Made by a program: the position numbers and the translations under genes | Shown here: piece after piece, positions 54,742 through 64,000 of the stretch | Layout of the letters: each line of letters begins with the position of its first letter | Numbering within the stretch: position 1 is the first letter of the stretch | The notes under the pieces: generated by a model | Databases searched by the model: none | The model's input: the letters and a program-made list of their open reading frames with translations, nothing else | What the model was told of the DNA's origin: nothing | Source: Hanleya hanleyi | Taxonomy: Eukaryota > Mollusca > Polyplacophora > Lepidopleurida > Hanleyidae | Length of the DNA stretch: 64,000 nt | Reading direction: 5' to 3' | Assembly (NCBI GenBank): GCA_036873755.1 | Contig: JAVTVY010018693.1 | Location: forward strand, 1-64,000

Positions 54742-57430
54742 ATGATAATTAAACGAATATGAAACAATAAACATGATAATCAATTCGCATGTTTGGATCC
54801 AGCAGTGCTGTCGTTCAGCGTCCGGTCAGAGACTCTTGAACGAGCACAACACGAGGATTATCACGCTTGGAGGTATCCTGATGATAAAAATCATCATTGG
54901 CATGTCAGACGTTCTAATGACAGTTGATACGGATGAAGAATATCCAGAAGGATGGAATTTGTACATGTCGTAAACGTAAATAGGATAACAGACTATTTAA
55001 CGCGAATACTACATAAACAAATGATATCTTCAACATTTCAACCGATCTGCCGGGAAATAAAATTTACGAAAAAGATGGACAGTATCTTTTGCCATGTATG
55101 AGTTTTACTGTGGAAGGATATATCATGGAAAGAGCAGGAAACGCCGTTTGAAACATACAAAGCTCATCGATACTAACAAGACGGTGGAATAACTGTAAAG
55201 TGTTTCATGCCTCTCCGTACTAATGATGTAAGCCGCAGCGGTTTATTTCTAAATTTAAGTTTATTTCAGAAAATTCGAAAATTCTGACTAAAAAATCGTC
55301 AAAAAAATGCTCTTTTATCATGGCGGCCATCTTTGATTTTTTTCTACATATTCTTGTAGGGCATAACCCAAAGTTTCAGCCCCCTATCCTTTGCGATAGC
55401 GAAAATATATAGGGTGGCAATTTCCGCCCTCGCCCCAGGCTGCGGTACAAATCGCCCAGACAGATAGGGTTAACATTTTACAAGAATCTGTAATCAAGCG
55501 CTTCTATCAAAATCCATACTTGATGGGAAAACAGTATTACATAAAAATAGCGATGGCTACGATCTAAAAGCGAATTCAATCGGACTGGAATGCCACAAAC
55601 GTAATAGTCACGTCAGGTTCTGTAACGGATATGGTGAGATATTCTTCGATCCTGGTCTTCAAGTGATCTTGAATACATGTATGACAAGTCTAAAGGAGGA
55701 AAGAATATATATGGGGAAGTAGATGGCCCTGGTCATTTGAAGCAGTTGTACTCAGTTTAAATGACTCTTTCACTTCCAAAGGCCCTGTTAATGTCAAAGT
55801 ATCAACTAAATGGTTACGCAAGTTATAAAATAGTGAATTTGATTCATTGCAGACATCATTAATTCATTCGTCATTTGTTCGTGACTGTTCTATAGGCATA
55901 TCAAATGTAGCGCCCTTATGTATAATAATAGATTGGGATTTGATGGCTTGATATCCAATATTACCTATCGAGTAGAACCGCAGGTGTCTACCATCGGTAC
56001 ATTAAAATCCGCTGGTTACTGCACTTCGGCATCTATAACTACACGCCAGCCTGGGTTACAGTTTGCTACTTTATCTGCGTGACTTGCTAAATTGAAACAA
56101 CACTGATAGCAATTTCCCAGATATATTCTCGAGATATCCCACAACCACAAGCTCCTGTAATGATCGACGAAATCAGCTGATCGTTTTTGTTTCACAAGTA
56201 ACATGTATGGGTTATTTTCAATTTATAGATATCTTTGTCAATATTGTCGAAGACGTCTCACACAAGTGGATAGCGACAGATCGACCTAAAAATGTTATGT
56301 TTTGACTCAGCAGTCAAAATAATTGCGTTGAATTTCGACACAGAGAAATAGGGTGGGCAGGTGATGTGGACATCTTTTGTGCCCGATATTTTGGAATGGG
56401 AATACATTCGACTCAATATTATTGTGTCAGTATAATCGACCCAATCTCATCGAATCGATGGAATGGACAGATAATATTCCACTTAGTATTGTTCGATCGC
56501 GTCGACAGGAATCTCGATTGCAACGAATGTGTCTGATTTCGTTCCCATACGGTTATATTAAAACGTATTTCGTCCGATCTGTTAGGAAGTAAAATTTTTG
56601 AAAAAAAAATGGACAGAGCCTCTTTTGTCATGTATACGTTTTATTGTGGAATGATATCCCCTTAGAACGAGCAGCAAACGCCGCATGAAACGTTCAAATT
56701 ACATTGCTCCTAGCAAGATGGTGTAATAACATCTTAAAAGTGGTTCATGGTTTTCTGAACTAAGGGTTGTAGCTGGACACATCCATTGGTTTATTTCTAA
56801 AGAAACTGACAGATTATTTGCCAAGAGACGCATGTACTAAAATCGAACAAATCCGCATTCAGACGCATATCTGGCTTGGTCTCACTCACGCATCACTGAG
56901 AACCAAAGTTTTACTACCAGCTATATGTTATATAGGCCGGCTGGATATGATATTAATTAAACATTTGTAAACATTTCCTCAAATTTCTTTTAAAGTCTAC
57001 CTTCCTGTATGTTTTTTTTTTTTCGATACAAAACGATGATATAGTCTAATCAAGTCCACTAACCAGTATTCTCCACATTTAATCAATGTCCAAGTTTTCT
57101 GATCCAAGAGTATAACGTACACGTATATCAGTCGCGTTTTTGCTGTGAACAACGTGGCGGACTTGTATTACACGATACTCAATCAGCCCCTAGCCGCAAA
57201 TTAGACACAGTTTAGGAAACGTAACTCTCGAAATCTTCTGCACTAGGGTCGTAGTGAAGCGCCATTGAAGATCGTGAGGAAGAACAGACTCTGGCTGTGC
57301 TATATCTACACAGTATTATCGTTGAGTTTTTGATAATAGGATAACAGTCTGGTCGAGGTTGATACTATTTTCCCTGAGGCGATAGTCCACCATATCAGTC
57401 TAGACAAAGGATATTATTTATTCTATTATC
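54742..57430. other. No gene seen; a diverged direct repeat
   Basis: A block of about 220 bp at 55040-55260 (AAAATTTACGAAAAAGATGG, TGTGGAAGGATAT...) recurs at about 56580-56805 (AAAATTTTTGAAAAAAAAAT, TGTGGAATGATAT...). A MITE-like end, CAGACAGATAGGGTTAAC, is at 55458-55475. No coding domains recognised. Confidence 0.4.
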
Positions 57431-57435
57431 CTAAT

Positions 57436-58595
57436 GCCCCTTGAATTACAAGCGTCTAGTCCGTCATTCAATATTCAGCAGTCGTCAATTAAGAAAATTA
57501 TCCACGTCCATAATCCAAAGACCTAATTCATATAATAGGATTAGCACCGAATTCGAAGAATAACTCGTAGTATACATATAACTAAGTTATTTTCTTGCAA
57601 GAGAGAAGTGGTCAACAGTTTTCAATGATGCCCGCAAGACATCACAATGTTCCAAAAATGTCAAATCCGTATCGCTGACCAGTATTCTTAATCCATATGA
57701 TTTTCCTTGTAAAGTTGTTATCCAGAGTATGATGTGTCTTAGCCACGCTTTGATTGTGACTGTTCATATGAAAACTAAGAGGATCTTGAAACACATAGTT
57801 TCATACGACCCGTAGCCCAGGGTTAAGCGGATTTAGCCATAAGTTACGAAACGTACCGCCATAGATCTTGAACTCTACGCTGGTATTTTACTATCAGCAT
57901 GCTATATGTATCGCCAAATTTGAGACCTTCGAGTAAAGGCGCTTGATGATATAGTCCTGTTTTATAAGTTTCTTCAATAATGTTTTGTGTCGTTGACTAC
58001 AATCGTCATATATAACACGGGATCTAGCAAATGCTAGTAAACGAGGTATGTATACGCCATATGCAGGCCCCTCTGGTAATATTACAGTTCAGGTTGGGAT
58101 AGTTTACGATGTCGGAATTGCAATCCTCTCTTTTGTCGTAAATTCGACGAGAGAGGAGTCATTTTTATAGAGATAATCTAAATAAGCTATGCCTTTAGGG
58201 CATCTGTAGTTTCATTCAAATCCAGTGAAGGTGCATATATATCGTTCACTGCGTCATTTATAGCGATTATCCACAACAAGAAGATCGTCTATATACCGTT
58301 TGGTGAATGAGAAGGAAGGAGCTTTGAAATTATATGTTTTCGAAAGCGGATACATATAATCGTATTCATAAGAGAACAGATATAGGTCAGCCAATATGGG
58401 TGCAAAATTAATATCCATTGCAATACCTTTATACTGGTGATATATTGTATTGCCAAATTTCACATAGATACTATTAATGAGAAATACAAGCAACTCTATA
58501 AACGAATAAACATCTCATGAATAATATCACTTATATGTAGTATTGCTCAAGAATGCTTTATGGCTTCGGACATTAATATATCGGCGATCAGAAAC
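57436..58595 (-). pseudogene. Penelope-like copy, strongly decayed
   Basis: The 3' end is GAATTACAAGCGTCTAGTCC at 57435. RT codons include LINSIYVKFGNTIYHQY and SFTKRYIDDLLVVDNRY (58254-58493) among many frameshifts. Homology ends near 58595. Confidence 0.8.
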
Positions 58596-58736
58596 TGAGC
58601 TGGCAACTTTCACTCTGTTGTACGCAGACACTCAAAACTCATGGGAAGAACCAAATTATACTTATACATATACTACGAAACATATGCAATACAAGTATTT
58701 AGTCAATATCAATATTGAGGGTTTTGTCAGATGAAT

Positions 58737-58805
58737 GAAGTTAAGCAACATTGAACCCGGTCTATACCTTGACAGGTTACTGGTTGCTGTAATGGCTGGG
58801 CTGAT
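58737..58805 (+). repeat. 5S rRNA-like SINE head
   Basis: GAAGTTAAGCAACATTGAAC then CCGGTCTATACCTTGACAGGTTACTGG resembles the internal control region of 5S rRNA (GAAGCTAAGC..., GGTTAGTACTTGGATGGGTGACC). Only this part is present, so it is a 5S-derived SINE or fragment, not a 5S gene. Confidence 0.5.
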
Positions 58806-58869
58806 CAGAGTCTATGGGCGCTCTCCTGTCATGGCGTTGTTGGAAATGACGATAAATCCTACTCACTTA

Positions 58870-59191
58870 ATCACGCTTCAACATTCAGCCGTCGTCCATT
58901 AAAGAAGTTCCAGAGAAGTAGTATGTGTTATCGCTTTTTAGGCTAATTGGTCGGAGATTTACCGGATAAGCCAACCAAAAGATCGTATAAAAGCACTCGC
59001 ATTTATACGATATTTTCGTTGACAATCCTGAAATATCCCCAACCAGACTGCACTAAGACCGATGACATCACCTTCATCTCACAAAGTACATCCTCTACTT
59101 TACTCAGAAGAAATTTCCCTTCACGCTTGCGGACGTTGTTGGTGGACATTTTCATCGCAATATCGTTAGTAACGGCAGTATATTGATATTC

Positions 59192-59237
<46 letters not shown>

Positions 59238-60175
59238 AAGGTTTAATGTCGCGTTCAGCAATATTTCAGCTATATAGCGACGATCAAACAAAATTCTAAG
59301 TACTGAAGTCACTAACTTAGTAATCCAACGCATTAAAACATACACACATTAAAACTTATGTAACAGCCCGATTTCTCTCAAATAACCCAAGATGCAATCC
59401 TCCCTCACCCGACTGAAAAGATCTTCCAAAGTAGTCGCGCGATAAAAAGCATCTCTTGCAATCTTAAAATCTATACATTCGATAAGAATAAGTTTCACCG
59501 TGAGATCATCATGGCATGGAATACACATTGGGACTGGCTCTTTTTTTTTTAGTAAATACTCGTGAATTAATGTTATTGGATTCTAGCGCTAATAGATTCA
59601 ACAGAGAAGCATTTGTAAGGAGTTCCAAGCTAACTTGATTGTTTAATGACTGTCTGAATGGGTTTTTATAGAAAGATTGATTAGTCAATGCCAATCCTCA
59701 AAATGAAATACGGTATTTTCATTGGTCTACAAAGAAAGCTCCAGCCGATCATAGGGTGTCTGGGAACGTTCAATGACCCTTATAATTGCAATTCAGATGC
59801 AGTAAAGATGGTGTAATTACATTTACCTAAATGGTTACATGTATACTTTTGATGTAGTTACATTTACATAGGTTGGTAAATGTATACATTTAATGTATTT
59901 CCTTTCTCTTCCCAGCTGCATATTAAATTCACCGCATGTCCTCCTCGCTAACGATTTTCCGGTAACAGGGAAAGTGAGAGAGATGTTCGGCTTTCTTTAA
60001 TTAAGGTTTCCGAAAAATCGATACGAATTTCAATGGACTGAGAGAGTTGTTTTGCCGCGTTAAATACTGGGAAGGCAACTAAGCCTGAAAACCATCAAGC
60101 CAGATACTTTTTTGTTCAGACTTTTTATAAAACCGAGAGGATTTCTTTTAACCTCGGCCGCATCTTTCGACACCA
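58870..60175. other. No gene seen; GA microsatellite and SINE end
   Basis: A pure GA tract lies at 59195-59234. It is followed by GTTTAATGTCGCGTTCAGCA and ATATTTCAGCTATATAGCGA (about 59240-59285), an inverse SINE 3' end like that at 25985-26020. The rest is AT-rich. Confidence 0.5.
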
Positions 60176-60179
60176 TTAA

Positions 60180-60711
60180 CCCTATCTGGCCTGAGCTTTT
60201 TGGGACCTGTCCAGGCCTGAGGGGAGCCGAAATGGCCCGCGTAATTATTTTCCTTACCCCTTGAGATAAGGGGCTGAAACTTACCACACTATACCTTTGG
60301 GTCAAGCTCTACCAGAAAATGTAAAAAATCCAGCATGCCCGCTTTGATGACGTCACAGTGAAGTCATTTTTAAAAACGGCATTTTTTGGTCGATTTTTCG
60401 GTCAGATCTTCCCAATATTTTATTTATGCAATTTTCCGCAAAAAAACTGCATGGTAAATTAGTAAATATTAATGTGATGTGAAATAAAATAGTTTTTGCC
60501 CACTTTTCATCGCGGAAAAGCATAAATTTTGAAGAAATATTACGAAAACATCACTTTTCTGGCACCCCACGTGGCCGCCATCTTGGATTTACTCATGACC
60601 CCCTTAAAATAGGCTTAAAATGATCCCAATATGATAAACTATAAAGTCACGGAGTTTTAGCTCTCTTTTTTTGTCGTTGCGGAGATAGTGCAGAAAGTTT
60701 GCCTGGCAGGG
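60180..60711. mobile_element. TTAA-flanked MITE, about 530 bp
   Basis: The ends CCCTATCTGGCC and GCCTGGCAGGG are inverted, with TTAA immediately outside both (60176-60179 and 60712-60715). No coding sequence. The TTAA target suggests piggyBac-type mobilisation. A related end may be at 55458-55475. Confidence 0.7.
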
Positions 60712-60715
60712 TTAA

Positions 60716-61856
60716 GCAATGAGGCGTATAGCTTATACAAATACATGGAAGTCGCCCACCTGTCTTGAGAACAAATGGTAAATATCCATACAAGAGCGAT
60801 ATATTAAGTCCTAGCCAAGATCGGATAGTATTGTTTCATGTTTGGTGTCGTCTGTGGGTGATGGCATTTGATGTCTACATATGAAGACACTCCTCTGAAT
60901 GTTACGGCATTGAAGCTGTATTATTCATTCCAAAACCTACAAATCAATGTTTTCCTGAAGTTTACATGCGGGTCGATTTTCTCTTATGGTAAAAGATGAC
61001 ACCTCAAACCAAGATACAGTACCGCTCTCATTAAATGTCACTCTACCGCGGCAACTAAGGTGCTACTACTGTGCCTCTACCGCATCGCTGCTGCGTTGCT
61101 GCTGCGTTGGTACCGCGTTATCACCGCATTGCTACCGCATTGCCACCGCACTGCTACCGCGCTGCTACTGAGGGCTCGAAATTACGGATTACTGCGCTTA
61201 AATAAAAGAAGGTTATTAACATGTGTGTATCCTGATTTATCTCGTAGCATTCGAGTTTATTGTATGTGAAGACATTGGAATCCACGCACAGTATTACAAA
61301 TACTGTGCTATTTGACGATTCTCGTGATTCCGGCTTAGTTTTAATGGCTCTTATCCATTGGAGAAAGAGAGTGAAGGATAATGATCGGGTATATCTGGTT
61401 CATGTAGTAGCATGAATATTTAAACTTCATGCTATTTTTAAAGAAGTTTATATGCAAAGCTAAAGTGGCTAATTCCGCCTGAATTCGGATTGTTTAACAT
61501 ATTTGTTCGACGTATGTATTCCAGTGTGGCCTCAGAGATGTGGGAGGTCACTTCATGTGCTTTTTTCATAGTCATATCGGCGCATAGCAGGGATGGTCTT
61601 GGTGAACGAAGAGCAAGAGACAGCGTCTAGACCGCTGATAAACCTCAGTTGTGACGATGAAATAACATCGCCCGTACAGGTGTTTCCTCATCCATGAATC
61701 ATGAATATAATTGTTTCTTTCGGTATTCATATTCATCCTATTCAGCATTACTCAGAATAGATTATTTATTATTTCCATCTTTCTATGAATTGATTGTACT
61801 AGTTAAAGGCAACATATAAACCTGGCGGGAGAAGCTGCTGGTGCAGTGACAGGAAT
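60716..61856. other. No gene seen; CTACCGC minisatellite
   Basis: At 61040-61172, CTACCGCATTGCTACCGC-like units repeat imperfectly. The rest is AT-rich without recognisable genes. Confidence 0.5.
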
Positions 61857-61861
61857 TCATA

Positions 61862-62870
61862 TGCCCCTACAGTCCAATAGTATATTAAGATGAAATCTCT
61901 TTTCATTTTTAAGGTTTGGGGGGGGGGGGTAATTGCGGAGGGAATGCGGCGGGCGGATAACGTCTCGTCCGTTAGAGATCACGCCCGGGTCAAAGGCCAT
62001 GGTCGGTGAAGGAGTTGCCATGTCATCGTGAAAAATAGAGAAGAGGTCACGTGACTGGTTAAGGTGGATGTAAAACGGGGGTTTCTGGAAAGAAATGCGT
62101 ATAAAAAACGGACCGGACACGCAGTCAAATGGGTCCAGGTGGGCCAATATGGGGTCCTAAGGGGTCGGGCTAGGTCTCGACTTGAAACGCTCGTCGAGAT
62201 CGGCCATGTGATAGGTGGGTAACAACTAGGATTTCTTCTAGAGAAAATAAAATGGGTCAAATTGGTTTACATGGGCTCTGCATGGCTTACATGGGTCGTA
62301 GCGAGTTCATGGCTCATCATGGAGGATTCGGCATGTAAACTGCGACTGGGGGCGGTTACGTCAGTATACGCATGCACAGTGGAGGCTTTGTTGCGAAAGC
62401 GGACGTTTTGGGATGCGCGACCTAGAGACCAATCTTGGTCCAAATATAGCGTGCAGGGTGTCATATTGAAGCCTACGTCGTGTAAACTACGAGGGGTATG
62501 GTTTGGACTGGAAGTGACAGCATGATATGCATACACAGTTGGGCAACATTAGAGAAAGCGGGCGTTGTGCTGGTGCACCGGTACGTGTTTGGGTGAGATA
62601 GGGACAATGTTTGATCCAAACGAGCCGTGCCGTATGTCGACTTGAAGTCCTCGTGGTTTAGACTACGAATCGCATTGGTAAGGTCAGACTGGCATGGTTT
62701 ATATTGGAAGTTTCGTCATGGGATTAACCCCTTCACCGACCATGACCTTTGTCCCGGACGTGACTTCGAGCAGACGTGACATCATCTACCCTCTCATTCC
62801 TTCGCATTATCCCTCATATCAGCAGAAATGATAAAAGATTTCACCTTAATGTACTACTCCGACCCCATAG
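61862..62870. mobile_element. About 1.0-kb element with long imperfect inverted ends
   Basis: TATTAAGATGAAATCTCTTT near 61880 and AAAGGCCATGGTCGGTGAAG near 61991 are inverted at about 62830 and 62740 (CTTCACCGACCATGACCTTT). The interior has GCGCATGCGC-type modules (GCGGACGTTTTGGGATG, CAATCTTGGTCCAAA). A poly-G run is at 61918-61930. No target duplication was identified. Confidence 0.6.
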
Positions 62871-64000
62871 ATTTCGGGCAAGAGCTAATGTTGTGATGAT
62901 ATCAGGGCAAGGCACACCACCAAACAACTCCTGGCTTAGGATACAAGAAAACGAGACAAATGATCAATATATGACTGGAAGGAACAAATCAATGTTGCAT
63001 AGACAAACGATTGGCTTCGTTTAACATCTAACCAGCGAACATTTGTTGTCCATAGAGTAGATATTGGTAGCACTGATAACTAATTTGGTTGGCTCAAAAC
63101 CATTTTGGTTCAATATTTGGCTCACATGTTCCGCTGCCTCAAATCTATCTGTGTGACATTTGATTCTATTTGTCGAAATAGTGTATAACATTAATCAGCT
63201 ATGTATATTCACAATATTAAAAAGAAAACGAGTGTAAATATTCCCATGATACAAATACGAAAAATGATCGCATATATAATGAGGACATGCACTAATTAGG
63301 CAAAAAATAGCTCATTTTCGGAAAGACGATTCGCTATAGCAATGTAATATATTGGGAATGAGCTTAATTACTTGCTTCAACGTTCTTTTTTCTCAGAAAA
63401 GGTATAACATACTATGTAACTTAATACTATATCAGACCACAATACATACTGAAAGGACACAGACATATTCCATCCCCCGGACAATTTCTAATCGGTTAAA
63501 TTTCCACAGGACAAATTCCCCCCGATAAATTCCCCAGTACAATCCCCCCCGCCCGGAAAATCCCCACTACTATAAAAATATATATATCATTTTGTTCTAT
63601 TTTTTTTACATTCAGAAAATTGAAGAAAATATTGTGATTGAGTTTGAACTGATTCAATGAAAACATAATCTGTCATGTGGAAATTCATGTTTTCGACCTT
63701 TTAGGGCGAGGAAATTGACGAAATAACACGATAGCTCATTGTTATTCAAATTTGATGCGGTCGGTAGGCCTACATAAGACCGTGCCAAGGAATAAAACAC
63801 AGACAGAAAAAAGAACATGACAAACGTGATATTGATAATCTATTCTTATTTATCATGCCGGAAACTGTCGTTAGGGGATAATATCATGGACTCGAAAGTG
63901 TCCTATTCAGGGCCATTATATAAATATACACGTAAATTGATATAGTAATTACACACCTCGTTATTGTATCAGAACTTCCTTGTCATGCTTAACAAATTGT
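62871..64000. other. No gene seen
   Basis: AT-rich sequence with a C-rich imperfect repeat (GACAATTCCCC/AAATTCCCC variants) at 63475-63565. Confidence 0.4.

Noticed and set aside
58737..58860. Genuine 5S rRNA gene
   Set aside because: Only the internal control region is similar; the 5' and 3' parts of 5S are absent.
60986..61269. Leu/Arg/Tyr-rich frames around the CTACCGC repeats
   Set aside because: Product of an imperfect minisatellite with no recognisable domain.

Overview
This is a eukaryotic window, most likely from a marine mollusc. The evidence is a spliced death-fold/NTPase/ankyrin gene of the kind expanded in mollusc and lancelet genomes, a tRNA-type SINE with a CACT tail resembling known molluscan SINEs, several CR1/L2-like LINE pieces, and a Polinton/Maverick. 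The species is an inference. Apart from one host gene cut by the left edge, nearly everything recognisable is mobile or repetitive DNA, and many elements are nested.

Region by region. 1-3808 (minus): two exons with matching phase encode a DED-like domain, then an nSTAND-type NTPase and ankyrin repeats; the gene runs off the left edge. 4-13 kb: LINE and SINE scraps, MITE-like foldbacks, diffuse GCGCATGCGC modules, and a tail-to-tail pair of Penelope-like (tentative) 3' ends. 13.2-23.8 kb: one minus-strand Penelope-like copy broken into four colinear pieces by three insertions: a TA-flanked element carrying a 33-bp satellite, a TTAA-flanked element with perfect 61-bp inverted ends that itself holds a dead LINE, and an element that made no target duplication. 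24-27 kb: a long-armed foldback element and a SINE.

27447-38645 is a delimited 11.2-kb Polinton/Maverick (adintovirus-like). It has a 6-bp target duplication TCTGTC, AG...CT termini and inverted repeats of about 1.2 and 1.5 kb. All its genes lie on the minus strand. In transcription order they are a double PC4-like protein, a small tail-anchored protein, two more PC4-like proteins (one frameshifted), integrase, a basic protein, penton-like minor capsid protein, pX-like core peptide, major capsid protein and adenain-type protease. No DNA polymerase or packaging ATPase is present. Several genes are broken and a Penelope-like element sits in the integrase gene. The Polinton had itself landed in the 3' UTR of a LINE copy.

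38.7-53 kb: more GCGCATGCGC modules, then a composite repeat of about 1.85 kb in three tandem copies. It is built of AACGCC and GCGCCTAATCGTG arrays and contains relics of a C2H2 zinc-finger reading frame. One LINE fragment splits it, and an inverted copy lies at 50.5-52.7 kb, itself split by a foldback element. 53.4-58.6 kb: two further Penelope-like copies, the first with the best RT frame in the window. 58.7-64 kb: a 5S-rRNA-like SINE head, a TTAA MITE, a 1-kb foldback and otherwise featureless AT-rich DNA.
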